NCBI RefSeq assembly: GCF_018863235.1
Contig: NZ_JAHKRS010000008.1
Location: forward strand, 162,204 to 226,203
Source: Pseudomaricurvus albidus
Lineage (GTDB): Bacteria > Pseudomonadota > Gammaproteobacteria > Pseudomonadales > Cellvibrionaceae
Length of the DNA: 64,000 nucleotides
Direction of reading: 5' to 3'
Shown: positions 34,726-42,928 of the stretch, in pieces
Numbering within the stretch: the stretch's first letter is position 1
Layout of the letters: each line of letters opens with the position of its first letter
Notes under the pieces: model-generated
What the model saw: only the letters and a program-made list of their open reading frames with translations
What the model was told of the DNA's origin: nothing
Database searches by the model: none
Translations under genes and position numbers: made by a program

Positions 34726-36164
34726 CGTTGAACCGTCGCAAAGTTTTGAAAATGGGGTTGGGTGCCGGTGTTGCCCTGACCAGTATTCCTGTTGCCCAAT
34801 CGGTGATCTGGAGCGGTAAGGATTTTACCCGACCTGGATATGAACCCGCCTTGCCTGAAGCTCCCGAGGGGCGTGCGGCCTGGCAAAACTGGTCTGGCCT
34901 TCACAAGGCCACGCCAAAAGAAATCTTTGTGCCGGCCGATGCCGCGGCACTGGCGGAAAAAATTGGCGCCTGGTCAGGTCGTGTGCGCCCGGTCGGCAGC
35001 GGTCACTCCTTCACACCGCTGGTGCCCAGCCAGGATATGATTGTCGACATCAGTCGCCTGTCAGGTCTGATCAGTTATGATTCGGCCGCTAAAACGGCGA
35101 CGTTTGGCGCAGGCACCCGATTGCGCCAGACGGCTCAGTTGGCAGCCAAAGTCGGTCTGGCTTTCCCTAATATGCCTGACATTGATGTCCAGACGCTGGC
35201 CGGGTCTTTTTCGACAGGGACTCACGGCACAGGTCGTAGGCTTGCTGCCATTCACGACGGGGTTCAGAGTTTCCATATGATCACCGCCACTGGCGCTATG
35301 CTTGATGTATCCCGTGATAGCCATCCCGAGTTGTTTGCTGCTGGTAAGGTATCTCTGGGTTCTCTGGGTGTGATAACCGATTACACCCTGAGAATGGTCG
35401 ACAATTATGCCCTGACACGCACCATCACCCTGGCCCGAACCGATGACATCATTGCCAATATGCTGGATCTGAGCAAAGCGCATCGCAATTTCGAGTTTTA
35501 TGCCTTACCGGGATCGGACTACTCGGCGGTCATTATCCACGACAGCTATGACGGTAAGCTGGAAGGCAGGCCACCGAGTAAGGATGAAGACTTTCTCGCA
35601 ACCCTGAAAGATTTGCGCGATACCCTGGGCTGGTGGCCATGGCTGCGACGCAAGGCCTTCGGTGCCTATGCCTCGGCCTTTGTGCCTGATGATGGGCCCA
35701 TGGAAGAGGCCACGGACGAATATTGGAAGCTGCTGACCACCAGCCGACCAACCAAATTCAACGAAACGGAATATCACATACCGGAAGCCAATGCCCAGGC
35801 GGCTATCACGGAAATTAACGCTATCATGAGTTCACGCTCAGACGCCTATTATCCTATCGAATGCCGTTTCACCGGCCAGGATGATGCCTGGCTGAGCCCG
35901 TTCAATGACGGAGTTCGTTGTTCGATTGCGGTTCATACCCCGGCCGATGAATCTTATCGGGTGTTGGCGGACGTTATCGAGCCAGTGATGCAACGCCATG
36001 GCGGGCGTCCGCATTGGGGCAAAATGCACAGTCTGGGTGAGGACGAGTTGATGGCGTTGTATCCGGCTTTTGCCGACTTCAAGGCATTGCGTAAGGAAAT
36101 GGATCCGGACGGCAAGTTCTTGAATCCGCATTTGGCCAAACTCTTTGGTGAGGATCTGGCTTGA
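34722..36164 (+). CDS. FAD-dependent aldonolactone oxidase-like protein, Tat-exported
   Basis: A 480-residue member of the VAO flavoprotein family, close to L-gulonolactone/D-arabinonolactone oxidases. A Tat-type signal begins NRRKVLKMGLGAGVALTS. The FAD-binding region has VRPVGSGHSFTPLV, then GTHGTGR, and the C-terminal substrate part has HWGKMHSL, as in aldonolactone oxidases. It would oxidise a sugar lactone or polyol in the periplasm. The start overlaps the cytochrome gene (ATGA), and the next gene starts 3 bp after the stop. Confidence 0.85.
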   Translation: MTLNRRKVLKMGLGAGVALTSIPVAQSVIWSGKDFTRPGYEPALPEAPEGRAAWQNWSGLHKATPKEIFVPADAAALAEKIGAWSGRVRPVGSGHSFTPLVPSQDMIVDISRLSGLISYDSAAKTATFGAGTRLRQTAQLAAKVGLAFPNMPDIDVQTLAGSFSTGTHGTGRRLAAIHDGVQSFHMITATGAMLDVSRDSHPELFAAGKVSLGSLGVITDYTLRMVDNYALTRTITLARTDDIIANMLDLSKAHRNFEFYALPGSDYSAVIIHDSYDGKLEGRPPSKDEDFLATLKDLRDTLGWWPWLRRKAFGAYASAFVPDDGPMEEATDEYWKLLTTSRPTKFNETEYHIPEANAQAAITEINAIMSSRSDAYYPIECRFTGQDDAWLSPFNDGVRCSIAVHTPADESYRVLADVIEPVMQRHGGRPHWGKMHSLGEDELMALYPAFADFKALRKEMDPDGKFLNPHLAKLFGEDLA

Positions 36165-36166
36165 AT

Positions 36167-37372
36167 ATGAGCGGAGTAAATGCAGATCTTTTTCGGAGGC
36201 TGACAGCGGCTTTGCATCAGGCGGGCTGTGGTCAGCCCACGCTGGTCATTGACAAGCAGGCCCTGGATCACAATGTCGCGGCGCTGAACACGGTTACCGC
36301 TCGGGGCTTTGATTATCGCATCGTCGCAAAGTCACTGCCTTCGCCCGGTTTAATACGCTATTTGATGGAGAAGACCGGCACCAACCGTCTGATGAGTTTT
36401 CATCTGCCGTTTATTCTGGAAGCCGCCCGGCATTTTCCGGACAGCGATATTCTGCTGGGCAAACCCATGCCGGTGGTTGCCGCAAACCGGTTTTACGACC
36501 GGCTGGGGACTCAGGCGGGTCGGTTTGATCCCGCCCGTCAATTGCAATGGTTGATCGATTCTGAAGACAGGCTGCGGGAATATGCAGCTCTAGCGGACCA
36601 ACTGGGTTGCCATATGCGCATCAGCCTGGAAATCGATATCGGTCTGCATCGGGGTGGCTTCCGTGACATGGCGGCGTTTCGGCGCAGCCTTGAATTTATC
36701 CAGGGGCATGAGCGGCTGACGCTGTCCGGATTGATGGGCTATGATGCCCACGTCAGTAAGATTCCGGGCTTTCTCGGTGGCCTGGATAAGGCCTTCACTG
36801 CGGCCGCTGAAGATTATGCCCGGCATGTTGACCTGGTTCGTGAGGTTTTTGGCGAGGCAGCTACCGACGCCATGGTTTTTAATACTGGTGGCAGCACGAC
36901 GTATCCACTTTATCAAACGCCTGCTCCGGCTAATGAATTGTCAACGGCTTCAGCGCTGGTAAAACCAACGGATTTTGACGTACCTACTCTGGCGCATCAC
37001 CAGCCTGCGGCGTTCATCGCCACGCCGGTGTTGAAAACGGTTGAGGCACCGGAAATACCCATGGCTCCGCGACTGTCTGCCGTACTGCGCAAAATCGGCG
37101 TTATGCCTCACAAAGCCTGCTTTATATATGGTGGTAATTGGCTGGCGCAGCCGGTCTGGCCAGCAGGAGCACATTGTAGCAAAACCTTCGGACATTCCAG
37201 TAACCAGGAAATGTACGACCTGCCAAAAGACGCAACAGTTTTTGTCAATGATTTCCTGTTTTTCCGGCCAGCGCAAAGCGAGGCTGTATTTCTGCAGTTT
37301 GGTGATATTGCCCTGGTCGATGGCGACACGGTTAGAGAATGGTGGCCGGTTTTTGATGCCGGCCATGTCTAA
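36167..37372 (+). CDS. D-threonine aldolase/DSD1-type PLP enzyme
   Basis: A 401-residue alanine-racemase-fold protein. The Schiff-base lysine is in FDYRIVAKSLPSPGL, and the C-terminal domain carries the His/Cys zinc-site region typical of D-threonine aldolase/D-serine dehydratase-like enzymes (TFGHSSNQEMYDLP). Such enzymes cleave D-beta-hydroxy amino acids. The ATG at 36167 is 3 bp after the oxidase stop; a TTG at 36161 overlapping that stop is an alternative. Third gene of the cytochrome-oxidase operon. How it connects to lactone oxidation is unclear. Confidence 0.83.
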   Translation: MSGVNADLFRRLTAALHQAGCGQPTLVIDKQALDHNVAALNTVTARGFDYRIVAKSLPSPGLIRYLMEKTGTNRLMSFHLPFILEAARHFPDSDILLGKPMPVVAANRFYDRLGTQAGRFDPARQLQWLIDSEDRLREYAALADQLGCHMRISLEIDIGLHRGGFRDMAAFRRSLEFIQGHERLTLSGLMGYDAHVSKIPGFLGGLDKAFTAAAEDYARHVDLVREVFGEAATDAMVFNTGGSTTYPLYQTPAPANELSTASALVKPTDFDVPTLAHHQPAAFIATPVLKTVEAPEIPMAPRLSAVLRKIGVMPHKACFIYGGNWLAQPVWPAGAHCSKTFGHSSNQEMYDLPKDATVFVNDFLFFRPAQSEAVFLQFGDIALVDGDTVREWWPVFDAGHV

Positions 37373-37466
37373 CGACAGTTTGTGATCCTTTCTTTGTGCC
37401 ACAGTTTTTGTGGCTGTCTGTTGTAACCCTATTGGTTACGACATGTTTTAGCATGAGAACAATAAA

Positions 37467-38645
37467 ATGATGTTGGCCATAGTGTTTCTGCTCATTCCGG
37501 CGGTCCTGATTATTCTTTCGCAAAGAATCACCGTGTTCGACAAGATTGGGGTCGTGATTCTGGCCTTTCTGAGTGGTTTTGTGCTGGCGTTTGCCGTGGA
37601 TTTCAAGGCCCTGTTTGGGGAGGCATCAGCCAATTCAGTCATGCAAAATCTGTCAGAAATCAGTGTCGCTCTCGCGCTGCCCCTGATTCTGTTTTCCATG
37701 AATGTGAAAAAGGCATTTGTGACCGCTGGCCTGGCCATGAAAGCCATGCTCCTGTCCCTGCTGTCGGTGGTGGTTGCCAGCTTTGCGGGCATGCTGGTCT
37801 TTGCCGACAAGATCGATAATATGTGGCAGGTAGCCGGTATGGCCGTTGGTGCCTATACCGGGTCTGGCGTCAATATGGGGTCAATCAAGACGGCCATTAA
37901 CGCGGATCAGCAAGTCTTTCTCAGCATGATCACCTACGACATTATTTTTTCCGGCTTTTATATCCTGATCGTGATTACCTTGGGTCAGAAAATCACCGCT
38001 TTGTTGTTGAAGCCCTATGTCTATAAAACGGATGAAGGGACTGCAGAGCCCCACGGTATGGAACATTTGGCCGATGAATCTGCTCACGGCTACAAGTGCC
38101 TTGTACAGCGACAGAATTTGGTGAAAAATTTGTTTGCACTGCTGGCTGCCATGGTGGTTTTAGGCTTGTCTGTTGGTGTGTCCTCTCTGTTCCCGGAAGG
38201 GTTGTCGTCAGTGATGACCATTGTGCTGCTGACCAGTTTTGGTATCGCCGGTTCCTTCATCAAGCCCCTGCACGGGCTGAAAACCAGTTTTCACCTGGGT
38301 ATGTATCTGATCCTCGTCTTCTGCGTCACTTCGGCCGCGATGATGGATACGAATATTTTCTTCGACATGGATTATGGCATTGCGGGTTATATCGCCTTCC
38401 TGCTGCTGGGGTCGCTGGTCATTCACGCTGCACTGTGTCGCTGCTTCGGTATTGACCGGGATACCTACCTGATCTCTTCTGGAGCCGCCATTGTGTCGGT
38501 TCCCTTTATCCCGGTGATCGCCGGTGCCCTGAAAAACCGGGAAATACTGATCCCGGGTTTTGCTATCGCGATTGTTGGTTATGCGGTAGGAAACTACCTT
38601 GGAATTCTTGTGGCGTCGGTGGCAAGGATGATGATTGGTTCCTGA
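37467..38645 (+). CDS. DUF819-family integral membrane protein
   Basis: A 392-residue protein with roughly ten to eleven hydrophobic helices. Conserved DUF819 features include GMAVGAYTGSGVNMGSIKTA and the later ISSGAAIVSVPFIPVIAGAL. A cytosolic loop of about 50 residues (YVYKTDEGTAEPHGMEHLAD) separates the halves. The family probably transports small solutes, but no substrate is established. It follows the PLP enzyme gene by 94 bp in the same direction and may be the transporter of that operon. Confidence 0.82.
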   Translation: MMLAIVFLLIPAVLIILSQRITVFDKIGVVILAFLSGFVLAFAVDFKALFGEASANSVMQNLSEISVALALPLILFSMNVKKAFVTAGLAMKAMLLSLLSVVVASFAGMLVFADKIDNMWQVAGMAVGAYTGSGVNMGSIKTAINADQQVFLSMITYDIIFSGFYILIVITLGQKITALLLKPYVYKTDEGTAEPHGMEHLADESAHGYKCLVQRQNLVKNLFALLAAMVVLGLSVGVSSLFPEGLSSVMTIVLLTSFGIAGSFIKPLHGLKTSFHLGMYLILVFCVTSAAMMDTNIFFDMDYGIAGYIAFLLLGSLVIHAALCRCFGIDRDTYLISSGAAIVSVPFIPVIAGALKNREILIPGFAIAIVGYAVGNYLGILVASVARMMIGS

Positions 38646-38768
38646 TGTTTCCAGTTTCTGGCGGGGTAATTTTTAGTAACTTGTTGATATATAAGGTTGT
38701 TTTATTGTTTCTGACGATGTCTGCTGATTGTCCAGCTCCCTGTTTTGAATAATCGCCTTACTGTTTAC

Positions 38769-38797
38769 TTGACTCCCGAGCCGAGCTTCCTTAATAT
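38769..38797 (+). promoter_or_regulatory. Promoter of tRNA-Arg copy 2
   Basis: TTGACT (38769-38774), a 17-bp spacer and TAATAT (38792-38797). The block from here to the tRNA is homologous to 53226-53268, where both hexamers have decayed. Confidence 0.8.
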
Positions 38798-38811
38798 CCG
38801 CGCCCTGCAAC

Positions 38812-38888
38812 GCATCCGTAGCTCAGCTGGATAGAGTACTCGGCTACGAACCGAGCGGTCGGAGGTTCGAATCCTCCCGGATGCGCCA
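38812..38888 (+). tRNA. tRNA-Arg (anticodon ACG), copy 2
   Basis: Identical in all 77 bases to copy 1 at 32535, including the encoded CCA. It has a different promoter and flank, so it is a dispersed second copy rather than a tandem one. Confidence 0.97.
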
Positions 38889-38891
38889 TCT

Positions 38892-38924
38892 ACAAAGGGC
38901 TTGCCAAACGGCAGGCCCTTTTTC
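38892..38924 (+). terminator. Terminator after tRNA-Arg copy 2
   Basis: AAAGGGC and TGCC pair with GGCA and GCCCTTT around loop AAAC, with one T-G apposition, followed by TTTC. It begins 4 bp after the tRNA. Confidence 0.85.
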
Positions 38925-38957
38925 ATTTGTGGGCATTGTGCCTACGGTTCGGATTCC

Positions 38958-39029
38958 CGGTCGGGTGAAAACCTGCCCAGGTAGATTCGGCGCGTCCATG
39001 CGCCTCACTCTGCGGCAATCTAAAGCGCC
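38958..39029. repeat. tRNA-Arg-linked structured repeat, unit C (partial)
   Basis: Matches the first part of unit B (CGGTCGGGTGAAAACCT, then GGTAGATTCGGCGCGTCCAT) but loses similarity after about 39005, keeping only a short AAAGCGCC remnant. It starts 70 bp after tRNA-Arg copy 2. Confidence 0.75.
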
Positions 39030-39288
39030 AAAAAAAGCAGCCACCAGGCTCACCCGCTAACCACACTTTTGCGATTCTCTGCGCTGTAGAGGCGTCTTCC
39101 GTTTTTTATGCTATAGCTTATTGGTTGATACTGTTTCTGTGTTTTGGAAGATTGATCAACAGGTGTTGTGAACGTATTCGCACATTTGTACCTTTTTTGA
39201 TTAGGCAAAGCTGGTTTAATCCCTCCCTCATTAGAGACTTCAGTAGTGGAGTTGTTGTTAACAGTCTTGATTACAGGTTTTATATACG

Positions 39289-40155
39289 ATGAAAAACAAG
39301 TATCTATCCCACTTCGGACTATGGTTTTCCCTTCTGCTACTGTCAGCTTGTGGGGCGCCAAATACGCCTCAAGCCGTGACTGATGCGTTCTGGAATGCGG
39401 TGATCGACAATGATGCTGCTGCGGTGGTCAAACTGTCCACACTGACGTCTGAAGAGGGATATGACAGCTTTGGTCGTGAATGGAATGGCTTTGATTTGAA
39501 GCTGGGGCGAGTGGTTATCGATCGCGAAAAAGCCACAGTAGAGGCTGTACTGACAAAAGTGACTGCCGAGCGTGAGGATCAGCGTGAGTTGACGACCTAT
39601 TTAATCCAGCGAGATGACCAGTGGTTAGTGGATTACACCCGCACCAGTCGCGAGGCTTCCGGAGGAGAGTTGGGTGCTCTTTTTGGGCGTATCAGTGATG
39701 CCATTTCAGAGAAGTTCGATAACACAAGAAAAGCGACTGAACCTGAAATAGAAGACATGAATCAGCAGCTGCAGGCCATGTCAGACGATCTGGCAAGACA
39801 GGCAGAGACGCAGATTCAGCAATACAGTGAGGAGCTCAGCGATTATCTGGATGAGTTTGCGGATTCCATTGAAGGCTTACTTGAGGATAAACAAGGCGAG
39901 TTGTCACCAGAGGATCAGCAGAAGCTGAGTCAGATGATCGACCGCCTCAGGACCAGCCAGCAAAGCCTGGATGAACCCAGCTTCAGAGCGATCTCAGAGG
40001 CCACTGTGTCTGCAGGTATCACCCAGTCTCAGCTGGCATTAATGGATGAAGGCGTCGTTGGGGAGAATCTTGAGGAGTGGCGTCAGGAATATCACGAAGC
40101 CATGGAAGAGATGAAAGTCTTTATCCGTGAATTAATGAATGATCAGGGGCAGTGA
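39289..40155 (+). CDS. Lipoprotein with NTF2-like domain and coiled coil
   Basis: A 288-residue lipoprotein precursor with lipobox LLSAC (Cys21, Gly at +2). Residues about 27-118 look like a DUF4878/NTF2-like domain (NTPQAVTDAFWNAVIDNDAA, RDDQWLVDYTRT). Residues about 145-240 are highly charged and helical (IEDMNQQLQAMSDDLARQAE, DKQGELSPEDQQKLSQMIDR), a probable coiled coil. No function is known. It sits alone between the tRNA-Arg/repeat block and a convergent transglutaminase-like gene. An antisense frame over its start is a shadow. Confidence 0.75.
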   Translation: MKNKYLSHFGLWFSLLLLSACGAPNTPQAVTDAFWNAVIDNDAAAVVKLSTLTSEEGYDSFGREWNGFDLKLGRVVIDREKATVEAVLTKVTAEREDQRELTTYLIQRDDQWLVDYTRTSREASGGELGALFGRISDAISEKFDNTRKATEPEIEDMNQQLQAMSDDLARQAETQIQQYSEELSDYLDEFADSIEGLLEDKQGELSPEDQQKLSQMIDRLRTSQQSLDEPSFRAISEATVSAGITQSQLALMDEGVVGENLEEWRQEYHEAMEEMKVFIRELMNDQGQ

Positions 40156-40231
40156 GCAGATCATTCAGTAAAGCTTTGAGTTAGCACTCCAAAAAGTGTG
40201 CAGGTGACAAATTGACCCCATCAGTCGTTGA

Positions 40232-41020
40232 CTAGTCCGGGATCATTTCCATCTGCACATTTTGTTCTGTCGGAAACACGGCTGGTCCGAACTGATTGTA
40301 TATCGCCACATCCGCTGCATCCCGGCCATAACCAATGGCCACATAGCCGCCCTTTTTAAATTGCTGGGTGGCGTCAAAAGTGTACCAACTGCCCGCGACA
40401 TAAGCTTCAAACCAGGCGTGCAGTTCCATGGGCTGCAGACCGTGTAAATACCCCACCACCATACGTGTTGGAATGCTGAGACTGCGGCACAGGGCAATGC
40501 CCAGATGGGCGAGATCGCGGCAGACGCCAAAACGCTGCTGGTTCACTTCAGTGGCTGACACCGGCAGGGGGCTGCTTCCAGGCTGGAAGGCTATGTTGTT
40601 GAAGAGCCAGCGCTCGATTTCGGCAACCTGATCGTAGCCAGGCAGTTGATTGGCGGTGATCTCCGTGGCCATGTCGCCAAACCGGTCAGATTCACAATAG
40701 CGACTGGGCAACAGGTATTTCAAAACGCTGTCTGGCAGATTTTGCACTTCCACAAATACTCCGCCGGGCAGTTGGTTCATGCTGTCGGAGGTTTTGATTT
40801 TGGCTGATGTGTAGATGGTGAATTCGCCGGGCTTGGCAACCAGACGCTGGCAGAGGTTACCAAAATCATCGGTAAACTCAAAGGCGGGCACATTGGGGTA
40901 GAGTAAGTACTCTTCACTGGCGACCCATTGTTGAGCGCCACTTCTGGGGCGCAGCATGAGCACAAAGGGGGTGTGACAACTGATTGAGAATTTGAGCTCG
41001 CAGCTGGTTTGTAACCACAT
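40232..41020 (-). CDS. Transglutaminase-like cysteine protease family protein
   Basis: A 262-residue cytosolic protein with an N-terminal beta domain ([20 protein letters not shown]) and a C-terminal transglutaminase-like core. The triad is Cys in [19 protein letters not shown], His in [12 protein letters not shown] and Asp in YTFDATQQ. Bacterial members are peptidases or amidases, often next to alpha-E/circularly permuted ATP-grasp genes; those neighbours are absent here. GAGG lies 8 bases before the ATG at 41020. Confidence 0.88.
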   Translation of the reverse strand: MWLQTSCELKFSISCHTPFVLMLRPRSGAQQWVASEEYLLYPNVPAFEFTDDFGNLCQRLVAKPGEFTIYTSAKIKTSDSMNQLPGGVFVEVQNLPDSVLKYLLPSRYCESDRFGDMATEITANQLPGYDQVAEIERWLFNNIAFQPGSSPLPVSATEVNQQRFGVCRDLAHLGIALCRSLSIPTRMVVGYLHGLQPMELHAWFEAYVAGSWYTFDATQQFKKGGYVAIGYGRDAADVAIYNQFGPAVFPTEQNVQMEMIPD

Positions 41021-41137
41021 ACACTGACCTCGATAGACGGAGACTTGAACAGACTAGCTGTCTTATGAGTCAGTGTAGTGGCAAATTCATGACAAGCTCT
41101 TGAGTTTATTCTCAAGCTGTCTTTGCTGGCGCCTGTT

Positions 41138-41418
41138 TCAGGGGTTATTGGCAACCCAGTTGCCGCAGGCTTTCTCCATAATCTGATTGCTGTTGCCCTG
41201 CAGGGCCTTAATGCGACTGGCGCGATCACACTCCCATTGGACGACTGGATACATTCTGTCCCAGGCTTCCATTAACTGCCGTGTTTTCCGTGACATGGAA
41301 AAATGAGAGTAGGTGGCATCCATATAGAGGTAGGTGCGGGTGATGCGGCCACGGGCAGACTCCGGTGGCTCTGCTTTATGGTTTTCGATCTTCATCGCAC
41401 AGCTGCTATAACTGGCAG
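41138..41418 (-). pseudogene. Truncated duplicate of endonuclease I gene
   Basis: A fragment equal to the last 85 or so residues of the complete endonuclease I at 53519-54262, with very few differences (for example NHKAEPPESARGRITRTYLY against NRKAEPPESARGRIARTYLY). Nucleotide similarity extends past the gene's stop to about 41080 and ends abruptly near 41418, before the catalytic region. The catalytic histidine and signal peptide are missing, so it cannot be functional. Codons stay in frame, so the duplication is recent or the frame is still read. Confidence 0.9.
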
Positions 41419-41456
41419 GATATCCCTTCCGCCCAGTATAGCTAGGTCTGTTGGGC

Positions 41457-42155
41457 TCAAAGTGTTAACCCTGCATTCAAGTTGGATGGAACCGCGACGT
41501 CCATTTTTTTAGGTGGGTCCAGATTTAAGGATTCCATCAGTTCCATATAGGCGTGAGCATTGGAAACTTGTAAACGAGGATTAAATTGCTTTTCTTCGGC
41601 GATGGTGCTGACGGTCAAGCCACGATAATCGTGGCCAGGGTAGACCCTGGTGTTTCCTGGCAGGGGCCAAAGTTTTTCGGTGATGCTGTGGTATTGCTGC
41701 AAGGCGCAGCCGCTTTGGAAGTCTGTTCGTCCGCTGCCTCGAATCAGCAGTGTGTCGCCGGTGAAAACACGCCAGCAGGGTTCCTGTTTTAAAAGGAAGC
41801 TGTAGGAGTCGGCGGTATGACCGGGGGTATACATGGCAAGCAGCTCCAGACTGCCAACCTGAATGGTCTCACCATCACAAACTTTTCTGCTAATCCCCGT
41901 GGCAAGGGAATGTTCACCGTGCAGGGTTTCGCAGTTGAATTGTAACTGCAACTTACCCAGGGCGGTAATATGATCGGCGTGAACATGGGTGTCCAGGGCA
42001 ACCGCCAATTGCAAGTCCAGTTCGGTCAGCAGTTGCTCATACACTGGCATCTGTTCGAGAACGGGATCGATCAAGATTGCTTTACGAGAGACATCGTCTG
42101 CTAACAGGTAGGTATAGGTACAGCTTTCCCGATCAAACAGTTGGCGAAATATCAT
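41457..42155 (-). CDS. ETHE1-like persulfide dioxygenase (MBL fold)
   Basis: A 232-residue metallo-beta-lactamase-fold protein. The metal motif is DTHVHADHITA (H57, H59, D61, H62), with H113 in YTPGHTADS, D134 in FTGDTLLIRG and His in YPGHDYRG. GSGRTDFQSG is the mark of ETHE1-type sulfur dioxygenases, which use one iron and oxidise glutathione persulfide to sulfite. It is the third gene of an operon with a TauE/SafE exporter (20 bp upstream) and a cysteine-desulfurase-like enzyme, which fits sulfite production followed by export. Confidence 0.9.
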   Translation of the reverse strand: MIFRQLFDRESCTYTYLLADDVSRKAILIDPVLEQMPVYEQLLTELDLQLAVALDTHVHADHITALGKLQLQFNCETLHGEHSLATGISRKVCDGETIQVGSLELLAMYTPGHTADSYSFLLKQEPCWRVFTGDTLLIRGSGRTDFQSGCALQQYHSITEKLWPLPGNTRVYPGHDYRGLTVSTIAEEKQFNPRLQVSNAHAYMELMESLNLDPPKKMDVAVPSNLNAGLTL

Positions 42156-42175
42156 GACGGTATTTTACTCCTGAA

Positions 42176-42925
42176 TTAACTCAGCATTTTGCTGACGGTT
42201 GCGGTGAGCAGACCTGCAACACTGAGTGCGAAAAGTTTTTGTAATTTTTCCGTCGGTATATGACGGGCCAGCAATGTGCTGAGAGTGATTCCTGCAACGC
42301 TACCCACCACACATAACAGTAGGGGCGTGACAGCTGTTTTCTGATAGCTCAGCTGAAACACAAAGCCGCTGGCGCTGATCATGGCAATCACCAGCAATGA
42401 AGTGGCAATGGCTCGCTGCATGCTCATGCCCAGCAACAGCGTCAGCGCCGGTACAATCACAAACCCACCACCAACGCCAAACAAGCCGGACAACAACCCG
42501 CAGCCTGCTCCTATAACAAACAACTGCCAGGAAGAGGTTACGTTGTGTTTGCTGTTGATTCTGGAGTTTGGAACTGAGGAACCACACCACATACGCCACG
42601 CCAGAAATCCGGCCAGGACCGCAAAGGCCGTCATCAGTAAGGTTTCGGGAATTTGCATGCCCAGCCAGCGGCCGGCAGGTGCGGTGGCCATGCCAGAAAG
42701 TGCCAGCATGACACCCACTACCGGGTCTACAGAGCGTTGTCGCCACCGCTGCAGAACGCCGATGGTGGCAGCCGCACACACAGCTCCAAGAGCGATGCCG
42801 ATAGTGTCATTAAGTGACAGGTCCAGGGTCAACAACAACAGCGGTACCGCGAGTATGGAGCCGCCGGCCCCGGTTAAACCCAGCACCAGGCCAACACAGA
42901 GGCCGGTCAAAATTAGCAGCGCCAT
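42176..42925 (-). CDS. Sulfite exporter TauE/SafE family protein (2)
   Basis: A 249-residue membrane protein with the two-half TauE/SafE architecture: GLCVGLVLGLTGAGGSILAV at the start of half one and GAGCGLLSGLFGVGGGFVIVP at the start of half two. About eight helices. The glycine-rich repeat is the family signature. It begins 3 bp after the stop of the aminotransferase gene and precedes the persulfide dioxygenase, so sulfite is a plausible substrate. This is inferred from context. Confidence 0.9.
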   Translation of the reverse strand: MALLILTGLCVGLVLGLTGAGGSILAVPLLLLTLDLSLNDTIGIALGAVCAAATIGVLQRWRQRSVDPVVGVMLALSGMATAPAGRWLGMQIPETLLMTAFAVLAGFLAWRMWCGSSVPNSRINSKHNVTSSWQLFVIGAGCGLLSGLFGVGGGFVIVPALTLLLGMSMQRAIATSLLVIAMISASGFVFQLSYQKTAVTPLLLCVVGSVAGITLSTLLARHIPTEKLQKLFALSVAGLLTATVSKMLS

Positions 42926-42928
42926 GAA

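Noticed and set aside
38844..39053. Minus-strand frame of about 69 codons across tRNA-Arg copy 2
   Set aside because: Its [13 protein letters not shown] end is the antisense translation of the tRNA T-arm and anticodon arm, a common annotation artefact.
39050..39361. Minus-strand frame of about 100 codons over the start of the lipoprotein gene
   Set aside because: Antisense to a signal peptide and lipobox that are clearly real on the plus strand; composition is not gene-like.
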